Notes: generated by a model from the sequence alone, not told the origin. Positions 37,075-49,991 are shown, counted from the stretch's first letter. The stretch is 64,000 nt of DNA from Garcia nutans (GCA_947685225.1 CANTUV010000004.1:19375001-19439000); one strand, 5' to 3'. A program made the numbers and translations.

Positions 37075-40000
37075 AGTAATATCCCAAATTTTTTTTTGAA
37101 AATTTCTAATTTTTGAAAATTTGATAAAGTATATTATAATTAAATTGGATAAATTAAATTAATAGTTTTAAATGAAAAATAAAGGAATTTTAAATGAAAA
37201 AGTGAAATATATATGTGATATATATAAAATATACATAATATATAAAAATCAACACTTTTTAAAAGAAAAGTCAAAGTCCAATGGCATTTTTATAAATAAA
37301 TTTTAGAAATTAAAAATTAATAAAATAATTCAAAAATAAATTATTTTTGAATGGATGATGAATTTTTAGTCTTTTAATTTCTTTAATAAATAATTAAATA
37401 TTAAATTATTATAAAATATATATATGGTTATAATTAAAAGATGAAAGGAAAGAGAAATTTAAAAAAAAGTCTTTTTCTTCTTCTTCTTCTTCTTGGCCGA
37501 ACCACCATGGGAGATAGCTCAAGGATTTTTGTTCTTCTTAGCTCCAAGGATTAAAGGATTTCATAGGTTCAAAGAGGATTTTTAGTGATTTCCACTTGAA
37601 AAAGTAAGTTCTTTAGCTTTTTCTTTGAATTTCCATAGAAATTTTGAATATGTGAGTTTTGGATTTTTGAAGTAGCATGTTATAATTGTTGGAATTGGTG
37701 TGTATGAAGTTATTTTGGGTAGTTATTAATGATTTTAAGGTTGGATTGAAGAAATGATTGATTTTGGATAAAGAATGGTGAAGAGAGAGAATTTAGGGTT
37801 TGAGAAATCATGGTTTTTAATTGTGCAAATTGGTTCTAAATGAGTTGTTTTGGTGCTTAAACAAGTATTTTAAAGTCAAATATTGAATTTGGTTGTGTTT
37901 GGTTGGAGTTTGAGAATGGAAGTGTGATTTAGGGTTTTGGAAAATGATTTTTTCAAAGTTGTTGAATTGTATAATTTTATTGGTTTAATCTTGTTTTTTG
38001 GTGATATAAGTGATGAATATAAGCTTAAAATGATTAATGGATTGTGTTGGAATGGAAAACCTTCAATGGGGGAAGGTTATGCCATTTTAGGGTTTTGTAT
38101 ATAAGAGTGAGTTTTTGTAATGTAAATGGTTTAAATGTATTAAAATATGTTTCTAATAATATAAATAAACTTAATATATTAAAATGAATGGCCTAGTATG
38201 AGAATCCAAAGTTAAAGTGAGGTTAACCTTAAATTTTGGATTTTTGCTTGGATGAGGTTTAATTATGGTTTAATATTGAAAATGCCATTAAATGTGATAC
38301 TAAATGATTATTTGCTATCACATTTGGTTTAGGCATTGAGGGAGGTTGATTTTCTTCATCCAAGTGGTGAAGGGCAAGTTGGAAGGATAGGATTGGAGGT
38401 TGTTTTAAGCTTGTTTTAGTTGCTATTCGAGGTAAGTACAAACTTTGAATACATTGGTTATTTTTGCATGACATTTAGGCTTAACACATTTTAGTTGAAA
38501 AATGTGTTAAGCTACTTGATACATTGGTTATATATGAATAATGTGCTATGACATTTGTAATGTCATATATGTGTTAAATGCATTGTGAAAAGCCATTGAT
38601 AATGGCTAAATTGTGTAAAATGTGAAATATGTGTATTATGTGAAAATGACCCAAAGTGTTTGGGTGATGCCATTTGTTGTGTATGCATTAAGTGTATTGT
38701 TAAAAAGCCATTGGTATTGGCTAGATTACATTAAATGTGATTAATATGTGAATTATGTGGAAATACCCAAAGTAATTGGGTAATGTGTTGTAAATGCAAA
38801 AATGTGGTATAATGTAATGAGATATGTGGAAACATAATGAAATAAATTGATATCGATATAAATGAGAAATATGAATCAATTCTACCTATTTTAACAATTA
38901 AACACCACTTTCTCTCTAGTAATCCATACATATTCGTCAAAGAAAAGAAATCAAAGCTTCAAAGACTATGTACTTTCTTGAATCTTCCTCTTTCTTTGAA
39001 AATCCACTTGAAATCCCTTATAAAATCTTATGTATGGAAGAAATCATATCTCCTCCCCCTCTCTCCAAATTCATGCGAAGAAGAAGAAGAAGAAGAAGAA
39101 GAAGAAGAAGAAGAAGAAGAAGAAGAAGAAGAAGAAGAAGAAGAAATGCCTTCTTTTTCTCCATCTTTATCTCTTATATTTAATAATACCATTAATTACT
39201 TAATTTCCACCAATCACAAATCTTCCTTCTTTGACTTTTCTTATTATTATTATTATTATCATCATCATCACCTTTTCCACCACCAATTTATACTTAATAT
39301 ATATGTAATATATATTTTATGTATATGTATATGTGTATGTTATATATATTTTACTTATATGTTATATATATCTTTAGGTACATGTATATATAATGTATAT
39401 GCTAGGGATGTGTAATGTATAATTAATGTATATGAATACTTATATGGACATATCATATATATCCTACATACGCATTAAATATACCATATATGTATATTAT
39501 TATATCATGTATATAATATATCTTTCCAACATATACAATTAATATATAATATGCATACACTATGTTTACACTAGGTATACATTAAGTATATACAATACCT
39601 ATACCTCCAAATAATTATCTAATTCTCCAAAATCACAAATATTATAGTCTAGAAGTTTATTGGTTCACCGCCAGACCAGTACCACTGCATAGTATGTAAA
39701 TATGTATTTTTGTTTAAGCTCATGATGTTTGTATAAGTTATAGTTTATGTAAAAATGTTGGAACTTAAAATGCTTGTAAATATTTAAATACATTTCATAT
39801 ATATATATATATAAATGATCATGAGCATTTTATAATTTATGTTGTGTGGATGATATTGGAGAATGGGATAAATGAATGAGAATATATATATATTGAAAGT
39901 GTAAATTTTTATGCAGGTTGAGTGTGTTTGATTTTGGGAATGTCCAAATTACAGACAAAACTCTGGCAAATTTTTCTTAGAGATTTTTTTTAAAATTTGT

Positions 40001-40178
40001 ATTTTTATCAATTAATTACTAATATAAATATGTTACTTTATTTACCAAATTATATTTTAAAGGTTAAACTATTTTTATAAAATTAAGAAAAGTATGATAA
40101 CATTCTTATATGTTATATATGTATTTTATATATCTGAGGTATATGTATTGTGCGTATATAGGGTATAAGAGTGTTACA
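37075..40178 (+). mobile_element. near-complete family D LTR (3.1 kb)
   Basis: From GTAATATCCC (first base pair of the expected TG changed) to GTGTTACA. It contains 'tcttcttggccgaacc' near 37480, shared with 34560, and a 'gccattttagggtttt' block shared with 41085. A GAA expansion sits at 39076-39145. Confidence 0.7.
39076..39145 (+). repeat. (GAA)n microsatellite
   Basis: About 23 GAA units. They create long poly-arginine and poly-glutamate reading frames that are not genes. Confidence 0.95.
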
Positions 40179-40850
40179 TATTCTATGATCGACTAGACAC
40201 AGGTAATTATGCAGGAGCCCTCTCTATGTAAGCATACACATTTAATGCTATAGAACAACTCCTCACCTAGTAAAGTCAATTAGATCATAATGCATAAATA
40301 CATTAATTAATGAATATCAAGCTAGATTCATCATCGGTTGAGCACTAGAATGTCAAAAACCAACAAAATTATAAATGCAACCAAAAATAATTTATCCAAA
40401 CAATTTTAATTTGAAAAACATAAATATTCCAATGAAATACTAAAGAAAATAAGATGAGCAACACTCAAGCAAAGGGAAGTTTATTGAGTTGGATTAGAAG
40501 ATGTCTCATTTAATTAGACGTACTAAAGGCGAGGATGCTGCTCTATGAGCATGGATTTTGTACCTTTTATACTTCAAGTTCATACTAGACCCACTTTTCT
40601 TCCTTATATTCCAATTCCTCATCACTGTCAGTTGAGTCCAAAAATTCATTCACGACATAAATGGTCATTGCCTTCTCACCCATAGCTGATTCAATCTTGC
40701 CAAGTGGAACCCCTCTTTTGCAGTTTCTAAAATCTTTAAGATGGTCTTTGGACATAATACTTTTCTAAAATGGGCCAAAATTCTTTTCTACCCCATAGCC
40801 CAAATACAAAGCATAAAATTCATTTTCAAATAGACCTTTTTACAAATGTG
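40179..40850 (-). mobile_element. mosaic of Tat-like internal pieces
   Basis: 40179-40750 is the reverse complement of the post-gag region (compare 12240-12620 and 18020-18560). 40750-40850 matches the leader (near 10250) in forward orientation. This is a rearranged residue with no intact reading frame. Confidence 0.55.
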
Positions 40851-42901
40851 TTGTTTTAATGCATACACAATGATTTTAAAGTCAAATGATAGATTTTGTT
40901 AAGTTTGGATAGAGTTTGAAAATGGTAGTGTTGATTTAGGATTTTGGAAAAAGGGATTTTTAAAAGTATGGTGAATTGTTTGATTTTAATGCTTAAATCA
41001 TGTTCTTTAAGGATATAAGTGATGGAAATAAGATTGGATTGATAATTGAAAAGATTTGGAATGGAGAACCTTCAATGGGGAAGGTTATGCCATTTTAGGG
41101 TTTTGAAAATAAGTATGTGTTTATGTAATGTAATTGATTTAAACATATTAAAAAATGTTTTTAATGATATTAATAAACTTAAAACACTAATTTAAATGGC
41201 TTGATATGGTTTTTCAAAGTTAAAGTGAGATAAAGCTTAATTTTGAGATTTTGTTTAGATTGATGTTTAATTATGGTTTGATGTTGAGAATGCCTTAGAA
41301 TGTGATATTAAATGATTATTTATGATCACATTTAATATAGGCATTGAGAGGAAGTAGTTTGCCCAACCCTAGTGTTGAAGAGCAACTTGGAATAGAAGGT
41401 TGGGGGGAGTTTTGCTTTGGAGTGCTTTCTAAGGTATGTATAAACTCTTGATAAATGAGGTATAATTGCATTACATTTGGCCTAACACATTTTGGATGAA
41501 AAATGTGTTAAGCTACTTGGTAGCATGAACATTCATGAACATTGTGTTATAACATGTGAATTGTTATGTATGCATTATATGCTTTATGAAAAGCTATTAT
41601 TAATGGCTAAATTGAATAAAATGTGAAAATGACCCAACGTGTTTGGGTAATGTGATTTTGTTATGAAATATCATACATTGTGATGAAATGATGAAATGTG
41701 ATAAATTGAAATGAAATGACATTGATATGAATGGGAAAAATGAGAAAATGAGGCAATGGACTTAATTGATAATGAGAAAAGAGGCAATGTGCCTAATTGA
41801 TTATGGGAAAATGAGAAAGAAATTGATAATGGAAAATATGAACTAATTGTGTGCCTAGTATGTTATTTAATTTTCAGAGTTCCGTGTTTGGTAGCATGCC
41901 TGTGAGGTTATCCTCATTATTTTCCTTCAGAACTAGACGCTTGACGTCACTGTGATATGATTTGCCTTCGGAGCTAGCTTTTGAGCATTACTTGATTTTC
42001 CTTCGAGGCTAGACACTTGGTGTCATTATGGATCAAAATAGTAACTCTGAGATTTGAATAATGTATTAGTTTGTTTGGGCCCATGCTTGTATATGTGTTT
42101 GTGCGAATTATTAAATGATGAAAGAATATGTTTAAAAGTGAGCTTGAATGTCACATTGTGACATAGCATAAAAGCATTTTGCATTGGCATTGTTTTATAG
42201 TTTTACTGTAACCAAAGTTTGTATTGCTAGGCTTTTAGCTTAGCACAATTGTAATTCATCGCGCAAGTGACATGGGTGATCCGGTTAGGCTAGAAAGTTC
42301 TTTTAGGCTGGGTCGGGTCTAGATTAGAGATTGCTTATTGAGCTAATTTTGGGTACATCAAGATCAGGGCTATTTTGCCAGCATGTATATAGTTTATATT
42401 ATAGTACATTTTGATATTATGTATATTATATTATGTTTTTGGAGTTTATATATTTTAAATTATAAAGAATGTTTTAAATTATTGGGTAATGTGAGGTTTA
42501 TATGTGTTTTGATATATATATATATATCTGTGTGTGTATATGTATAAATGTTTTGAGGAATTGTGGAGAAATTGAAAAGTTGAAGTGGATATGTATGATT
42601 GGTTTATTTGGGGAGTATTTTTATGCAGGTTGTGGTTTTGTTGAAATTTGAAATGTCCAAAATACAAACAAAACTCTTGTGAATTTTTCTCAAAGATTTT
42701 CATATAAAATACTTATTTTGGACATATGATCTATAAGGAATATTCTAATACTATTTAAATATACATTTTTAAGTTTTGGGATTTTAAATTGAAAATATAA
42801 AATTTTTTATTAAATCGGATTGTAACATTTTTATACCGTATACATATATTTTACATATACTGAGTGTGTGTATTATACGTTTATAGGGTATAAGGGTGTT
42901 T
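40851..42901 (+). mobile_element. family D LTR, 5'-truncated
   Basis: Homologous to 37840-40178, ending GGTATAAGGGTGTTTCA at 42901. It includes three variants of the 'gagctagac-c...tcac' segment near 41930-42025. It abuts an inverted Tat-like LTR. Confidence 0.65.
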
Positions 42902-43809
42902 CAATTAGGGTTTTGTAGTATAAATTATGGTTTGGTCCTAAACCTAAGGTTTAATACATACAGAATTAGGGTTTAAACCCACGTTTATGATCTAACATGC
43001 AAGATTAGAGTTTAGATTATGCAATTAAGATTTCAACTAAATTTAAACCTAAAGCTATGATTTATTGCATGAGATAAAAACTGAACAAAATAACGATGAA
43101 CTCTATGATATTAAATAATAAGGATGATCAATATAAATTAATTAAAATGAGTTGGTAGAATTATATCTCCATTGTTGGCTCCACCAAAATATTTTCCTTG
43201 AACTGAACCTAGCTTCAAACACAACAAAATCTTCACATAGGCTAGATCTTGGTGATACTATGGTTTGCTCGAATCAAAACTACTTTTGGTTGAGTTAAAT
43301 AATCCGAGGATTACTGAGTTCACAAGTTTTGGCTTCTGCCTCTTTATTTTCTTTTCTCTATGTCTCTTTGTCTTTACTTTCAGTTTCTATTGCTAATTTT
43401 AGCTGATTTTTTTTTCATTGTCCCCCCTTTAATTGATTTTTATAAGCAACATTAGGGCGACAATCTAGTCTCATCTCAGTCACACAGTCCTAATTGTATT
43501 AGAAAAGACTCTCTTTATCCGAATCCCTTCTGAGTTTTAGCAAAATTAGGACATTTAAATAGCGAGCTAGGCCCTAATTATGGCCAATTTACCATGAGAA
43601 AATACTCATGGCGAATCAGCCATCACCAATTCACCGTGAGCATTTGCTCATAGCGAATTAGGGCTTGATCATGGCCAATTGAGACTGCATTTGATTTAGG
43701 CCTTTAAAATTTGTTTGGAATTGATTCAAGCTTTTAGAATTGGATTGGATTTATTTTGGCCCTTTTAATTAGGACTAGATTCATTTAGGGCCAAAATGAA
43801 TGGTCTACA
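42902..43809 (-). mobile_element. inverted Tat-like LTR, truncated
   Basis: On the minus strand it begins TGTAGACCA at 43809 and carries the 'ccaattcgcc/atggtga' inverted region (43570-43680) and AAACCCTA motifs (42900-43070). Its 3' part, with the hairpin trio, is lost at the junction with the D LTR. Confidence 0.65.
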
Positions 43810-44692
43810 CCTCTTTCACTCATTCTTGTAGAAAAAATGATTCTTCTCTCTTTCACATTCTTGTATATGCAAGCCAACTTGGAGAAGATCTTTGAAATAT
43901 CTATTGAGAGAGTGATACAATCTTTCATAGAGGTTCAACAAGACACCTCTTGCTATCATTCAAATTTGGTTAGATTCATCAGGCCTCTTTTTGAGAAGAG
44001 CAACCTTATTTCTCCATCCTTTCACATAATCAACAAAGATCTCATTTTTTTTTCTGATAGTCTCCACCTCCATTAGGGTCACTTCCAGCTCATCATTGTA
44101 TCCATGCTGCTAGATGAAGCCTTATACAACAAATCCTAGTCTTTTGGGTATTTTCCTCCAAGGTATTGAACCATTTTTTGCACAATAGGATCTAAAGAAA
44201 GAATGAAATACTTCAGGGTTTAAGCCTTAATAGCTCTATCAGGTTGCATGGTAGTGATGTACTATTTGACATGAACTTAGCAAAAGGAGGCATCTTGAGT
44301 TTGTAAGGGATTCCTTCATCATCCTTAAACAACTTGTCCACCTCTGACACTTCTTTAGTCTTCAACTTCTTTTCAAACTTCTTTTCTAATCCAACAATCA
44401 TCTTTTCAATGCTGATAGATTTAATCTTCTCCACAACCTTTTTCCTCTTTCTATTTTTCTTAGAGGTATGTATCCCAGTCTTCATGGTCATTAGTCACCA
44501 CCTTTTATTCATCAAAAGCTATCTTGTCCACCTTAGCCTTTCCTTTGTCCTTCGACTTCTTGGTACTAGTGGATGCTTCAGCAATGTTATCTTCTAATAG
44601 TTCAACTAGCTAACTTCTCATAGCCTTAGCAGGAAGTTCTTCCATCTTTGAGGCTAGGGCCTCGTTTATAGGTTCTATACTTGCTCACGTTC
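43810..44692 (-). pseudogene. decayed Tat-like gag fragment, minus strand (3' part)
   Basis: Minus-strand copy of the gag in A and B. A 92-codon frame (44213-44491) carries KKFEKKLKTKEVSEVDKLFK and KLKMPPFAKF, matching 17000-17105. Lower in coordinate, blocks corresponding to the QTFIRDFNDLLQ and EEWEREKN regions are legible with frameshifts. Gag ends abruptly at 43810 against an LTR start, so the nucleocapsid part is gone. The 5' part continues at 46284 beyond the solo LTR. Confidence 0.7.
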
Positions 44693-45105
44693 TGATAAGA
44701 GTATTTTTTATACTTGTTTTTAGTATGATTTTAATGTGTTTTTAGTTAATGTTTCATTTGATTTTGGTTTAAAGTTTGTTTTAAGTGTTTGTTTTAGGTT
44801 AAAGTGGAAAAACTCCCTTGGAGGATCAAAACAATCAAGAAAAAGCTTGAATCAAGCAAGACATGGCCAAGCCAAAGTAAGCTTGGCCGTGTCCCTCAAA
44901 ATAATCTCAAGACAGTGGCTGACACGGGCAGGAGACACGGCCAAGCCACCGGCCGTGTCTCACCCAAGGAACAAAACCAAGCAAAGAAGGAAAGAAGAGA
45001 AGCAGTAGCTGACACACACATGAAACAAAGAGAAAAGAAAGAAAGGAAGAGGGGCAGAAGGTGACACGGCCAGCAAGCTTGGCCGTGTCCCAAAGCAAAA
45101 CAAGA

Positions 45106-45132
45106 GACACGGCCAAGCCGCTTGGCCGTGTC
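45106..45132. promoter_or_regulatory. 13-bp-arm palindrome upstream of LTR TATA box
   Basis: GACACGGCCAAGC and its exact reverse complement are separated by one base. The palindrome ends five bases before the TATA box, and related half-sites occur upstream at 44865-45090. In the second copy the corresponding hairpin is 54151-54186, again directly before an AT-rich TATA-like stretch. Confidence 0.6.
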
Positions 45133-45136
45133 ACCC

Positions 45137-45144
45137 TATAAAAA
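45137..45144 (+). promoter_or_regulatory. LTR TATA box
   Basis: TATAAAAA, followed by 'cttgaattcttctgcac', a segment conserved at 54195-54215 in the second copy. This is the likely U3/R promoter of the Athila-like LTR. Confidence 0.55.
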
Positions 45145-46283
45145 CTTGAATTCTTCTGCACGAATTGAGAGACAAGTGGGAGACAAACCAATTACTTTGG
45201 CCAAAAGAAATACAAAACAAGGAGAGAGTGGGGAACAAGAGAGAGTGGTTTGAGCTGGTGTGAGTTGGAAAGCATGAGCTTGAGCTTTGGAGGGAAATAA
45301 AAAGAGAAGAAGAGGAAGAAGGAGAGGCTTCTGCAGAGGGCTGGAGTTTTGTGCAGGAAACAGAGAACAGAGGCAGAGAAGAGAGGTTTGAGAGGAGGAG
45401 GCTGGGCATACACGTTTTGGGCAAGGAGGGAGTGACACTTTCCTTGACTCTTCATCTTCATCTTCATCCTCCATTTCCATCCTCTCCAACATCTGCATCT
45501 TCCATTGGAAGCTCCTGGAGATTGAAGAAGCTATATTGAAAGGGGTTTTTCTATTTTCTCCTTTTATGTATTTTAATGTTATTGTTGTTGTTGTTGTATT
45601 AAGTGTATTGAACATGAACTAAATCATTCTCTATCTAGATGTTAATGAACCCTAGCTTATTTGTATGATTGGATACTTTTAATTGATTGAGTTGTTTTAT
45701 TCTTATGATGCTTAATGATTATAGCCAATTGATGATAGCATGCTTATTGATTGGTTGCCATTTTCATATTATTGACTTGAGAAAGCTTGATATGAATTGA
45801 TTACTCATAAGGGTTGAGGATTGATTGGGGTGCTAGAGATAGACCTAAAAGATTCTTTGGTTTATAGTTCCTTGTTCTTAATGCATGATCTATTTAATTG
45901 TGTTTTGAGAAGAGATTTCGGCACTCTACTTAGTGATTAAGGATTAATTCGCTCGAGAGAGGTTTTAGTCTAAGTTAGAGGAATGCCAACTCAACTCTAT
46001 CATGTAATGTAATTGAGGCTAGGGGAATTCAATATCTAGATAGTATCATTATCATCAATCCTTTTTACACAACACACAATTTATCCTTATGTTCATTTAT
46101 TTAAGTTAATTGTCTTTAATTACAAAACACCACAAAAATATTGATTTGCTAAACAACAGTTAAGATTTGCACTAGTGCTTGGCCTTGTCCTCAGTGGAAT
46201 GATAACTCACTCACTACTTTATTACTTGGGCGACCCGTGCACTTGCGGTATAGCCATAGCGCAGCTCTAGGCGCGACGCACCA

Positions 46284-47491
46284 AGTTCCATTGGTTTTGT
46301 TGCGAAGTTAACCAAACCTTCACTAAATTTTGAGGTACTATTGTAGATCGGGTTGTCATAAGCCTTTGAATTGCTGAACTCCAGGTCTGTGAGCTAGAAA
46401 GGATAAATGTAATGTAATGCAATGTATGTATGCATGTGTAGCAAACAAACAAATAAATAAAGTTAGGATGCTCCTTCCAACCTTATATCTTCCACATACG
46501 AGTGGCGAGTCTCTTTTCGTATGTGTTATGGTAAAAAAAGATATCAATATGGGATACTTTATTTTCGAGAATCTCTTAGATGAGTTGATCATTAAGTGAG
46601 TTTTCAAATAGAAGTCAGTTCATGACAATTCCTATTAACTAAGCCTTAATACTTTTTGTCCAGTGAAAAGTATTTTCACCATATTATGGATTAAAACTAA
46701 ATTAATAGGTTTATTATAAATAGACTTCTCTTTTGGAAAGTCAACTAATGATCCATGCCACAAACAAGCACTCAATTAAAAAATATTGGCATAAATAAAG
46801 CCCACAATTAATTTTAGTATTCCATAATTGACCCAATTAATTACAAGCCCATTTCAAAGAATTTAAAATTTAAGACCCAATAAAAGCTTGTTTTGAAAAA
46901 ATGGGTCATAAAGTGAAAGATGGCTTATGGGCCCTCTCTTGAAAACATTTTGAAGTCTACTGCAAAAAGTTAATTTTGGGCCATAAGATAGAAAATAATT
47001 TTTGACCCATTTTTGAAATGGTTTTATGTTCAAAGTTACCTTGAAAAGTTTGAAAATAAGTTTTGTCTTAAAATAATTTTTTGGGCCATAAAACAAAATT
47101 TGGGCTTTCATCATAGCAAGGTCATATTAGGAAAAAAGGCAAACCAAATGGGCAATAACTCAAGCCAAGATATGTTAATCATAGTCAAATAATAAGCAAT
47201 AAGGGTAGACCTAAAGAAAGTTACTAGGCCAACTACATAGGCTTTAGTCTTTGGGGTAAAAGGGCTTAGGCTCTCATAGCAAGTATTGATCAAATAAGGC
47301 TATGAGTGGTTATGCAGTACTCAATCTCCATACCTTGAGTGAAATTATGATATCACTCACACATACATAACGCAAGTTCCGCAGAACATCCTAACTCACA
47401 TACATAATACAAATCTAAATAGTGCAATGAATAATATCACAATAAGATATAATAAAATAATATAAAGACCAATGGAATCAACTTCTCTAAT
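46284..47491 (-). mobile_element. minus-strand Tat-like leader and gag start
   Basis: 46284-46400 is the reverse complement of the gag beginning (compare 10860-10960), and 46401-47491 of the leader (9804-10859). It shows that the Athila-like LTR at 44693 entered this element. The small frames are not conserved. Confidence 0.7.
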
Positions 47492-47509
47492 CCCTAGAGG
47501 ACTCGCCAT
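47492..47509 (-). other. primer-binding site, minus-strand Tat-like element
   Basis: The minus strand reads ATGGCGAGTCCTCTAGGG, aligned with GTGGCGACTCCACTGGGA at 15435 and carrying several mutations. Confidence 0.55.
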
Positions 47510-49471
47510 TGTTAGTGGGAAATTTTGCCCCCACTCCCGGTGGAATAGTTCTTGCAACTTCGGCACTATTAGGCTTTAGGCCTTATAGAACACGGGTCTA
47601 AGCCCGAAAAATTAGAGTTGGCACTCGGACAAGCTGAGAAGATAAAAAAGGGGCGGATGACTCAATTCCTGAGGAATCACAAACCCCAACTGGGTCCAGA
47701 AAGTTAGGTATGCATGGAGAAGGTGAGAATAACCCAACACCCATATCATGCCAGGTTCATTTGAACCTGCCTCCTTTTTAGGTTTAAATATTATTAAATT
47801 CTAATATTATTTTAATATTATTCATGTTACATAAAATTAAAATAAATAAACACTCAACATATTATAAATTAAATAACCAAATAAAATGGGTACTCATGTA
47901 AGATGGAGACATGCCCTTACAACTGTCCAAATATCCACACAAAAATAAATAAATTAGGACACCTACCAAAGGGTGAAAATGTGTCCTTAAAAATTATCCC
48001 AAAGTCCATAGCATAAATTAAATTACATAAGCAAAACAAATAAGGCACCCACAAAGTAGAAACATGCTTTTTACATCATTCTCAAAATTCAAACAATAAT
48101 AAGTAAACAAAATTTAATTATTCATAAAAAGCAATTGATTCAAACACACAGATAATCACCAAAATAATCATAAAATGATTATAAAATTTAAACTTTAATA
48201 AAATTAGGGTTTAGTATCTAATTTAGGGTTTAAGTCCTAATGCTAGGGTTAAACATGCAAAGTCAGGGTTTAAATCCTAAAAACTAGGGTTAAACATGCA
48301 GTTTAGGGTTCAATCCTAAAAGCTAGGGTTTAATTATGTAATTTGGAGTTTTATTTACAAAATGGGTTAAATTATGAAATCTAGGGTTTTGACCTAAAAC
48401 TAGGGTTTGGAACGCTAAATTAGGGTTTTAGAGTGAAATTGGGATTTTAGAATGAAATTTGGATTTTAAACATAAAGCTAAACTAGGGTTTTGTATGCGA
48501 AGCAAGGGTTTGATCCTAAATATAAGGCCAAATATACAAGATTAGGGTTTTAGTATTAGGGAATTAGGGTTTGAACTAAAATTAAGGTTTATGTACAAAT
48601 TAGGGCTTTAATAGGAAAATTAGAGTTTTAGGGTTATGAAATGAGGTTTTAAATATGTAAATTAGGTTTTACTTTACAAAATATAGTTTGAGTAAGGCAA
48701 AATTAATAAACCAAATAACAACAAATTCTATAAGATTAAACTGTGAAGTTGATCAATTGAATTAATAAACACTAAAAATCATACATTCGTTCGTTGCCTC
48801 CACCAAATTAATTATGTTGAACTAAACTTTGTTTGAACACCACAATCAAGAGAAGCTAGAGCTTGATGATGCTACTACCTAATTAGGTCAAATCACATTT
48901 TGGAGTCAAATTATTCAAAGATCAATTGCTATTTTAACTAGTGTCTCTCTTTTGGTTGATGTGTTTTACTCTCTGTTTCTTGCTTTTTTTCTTTCCTCCT
49001 TGCTAATTGATAATTGTGTTTGTCCTCTTTTTTTTTACGGCTGCCTCCTTTCATAATGTTTTTAATTAGGGTTTTGTAAAGGCTAAACCTAATTAAAAGT
49101 TCTAATCCCATTAAAAACCCCCTCGTTTATGCAAATGAATTTGAGTTTAAACACAATTGGGACTGAATCATGCTAAAATTAAGGATTCATGTCAAATTGG
49201 CTTAGCAAATTTGACATGAGCACTGCTCATATCAAATTGGCCATGGCTAATTCAACATGGGCACTGCTCATGTCAAATTGGGTGGCCCATTCGTCGCTTT
49301 CCCTTTTTTAAATTAGACTAGAGTGGGTTTGGGCTTTTAGTTGGACCCAAATTTTAATTCAAGCTTTTAAAATTGGATTAGACTTAATTCAAGCTTAAAA
49401 ATTGGATTAGATTCAACCTTGCTCTTTTGATTAGGATTGAACTTATTCACGGCTAAAAATAAGGGTCTACA
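47510..49471 (-). mobile_element. 5' LTR of minus-strand Tat-like element (long form, 1.96 kb)
   Basis: On the minus strand it runs from TGTAGACCC (49471) to CCCACTAACA (47510). It contains the 'ccaattcg/atgagca' inverted region (49190-49290), the densest AAACCCTA/TAGGGTTT stretch of the window (48200-48680) and the hairpin trio (47885-48075; the middle one pairs GGACA at 47957 with TGTCC at 47982). Confidence 0.75.
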
Positions 49472-49479
49472 CTCATCCT

Positions 49480-49735
49480 GAGTTTTCTCTTCTCATCTTA
49501 AACTTTGAAGTGGGCATATACTTGCCATTGGCCATATTGATTGATGTAGGCACAAGTACTACGTGACTTATACTGAGTTCTCTTCTCATCTTAAACTTTG
49601 AATGGGCATTTACTTGACATTGGCCATATTTATTGATGTAGACATAAGTACTGCGAGATTTATGTTGAGTTTTCTCTTCTCATCTTAAACTCTGAAATGG
49701 GCATTTACTTTCCATTAGTGACTCATTATTTGAGT
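49480..49735. repeat. three tandem units of about 93 bp
   Basis: Units start at 49480, 49575 and 49667 with 'gagtt-tctcttctcatctt' and include 'ttgccattggccatattgat'. They lie just outside the 5' end of the minus-strand LTR, where a Tat 3' UTR repeat array would sit if another copy adjoined. Confidence 0.7.
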
Positions 49736-49991
49736 CTAGGGTTTGATATTAAGTATATGAGGGTAAAAATATGTAAAATTTATTGAAACATGAAAGTATA
49801 TATATCTTGGAAGCTTAATCGTATTGATCTTTATAGAAGTGTTCAAATTGTTGAATTGAACAAAAGTGATCAGTGTGCAAAAGTGTTGAGTGATATTTAT
49901 TGTAAATATAAGAAATGTGATATGAACAATATTATGAGCTATATTAAAAATGGCAGGTGGAAATATTAACTGTATATATATATATAATTTT
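49736..49991. other. unassigned AT-rich gap
   Basis: Nothing recognisable between the tandem repeats and the Copia LTR. Confidence 0.4.

Larger units (their letters stand above)
34186..40178 (+). mobile_element. family D LTR composite (LTR, inverted piece, LTR)
   Basis: Three parts: a forward LTR portion starting TGTAACACC (34186-about 36135), an inverted portion (about 36136-37074) and a nearly complete forward LTR (37075-40178) ending AAGAGTGTTACA. The sequence on either side is the same inverted Tat-like internal region, so the whole block entered one target. Flanking 5-mers (TGTTT and TATTC) match poorly. There is no gag or pol, and the small open frames inside are not conserved between copies. 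Confidence 0.65.
44693..46283 (+). mobile_element. Athila-like solo LTR (1.6 kb)
   Basis: It starts TGATAAGAG and ends GACGCACCA, flanked by CGTTC (44688-44692) and AGTTC (46284-46288), one mismatch. The interrupted gag sequence rejoins across it. Many ACACGGCC/GGCCGTGT motifs, a TATA box at 45137 and the 'gcgacccgtgcacttgcggt' type 3' end fit LTRs of the Athila group, though that assignment is by style. The antisense serine/leucine-rich frames at 44896-45615 come from GA-rich DNA and the palindromic motifs. No coding region is present. Confidence 0.7.

Noticed and set aside
38968..39415. Plus-strand frames with long arginine or glutamate runs
   Set aside because: Products of the GAA microsatellite inside a family D LTR, with no conservation in other D copies.
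45131..45615. Long antisense frames in the Athila-like LTR
   Set aside because: Overlapping frames of serine, leucine and proline over GA-rich LTR sequence. The second LTR copy does not conserve them.
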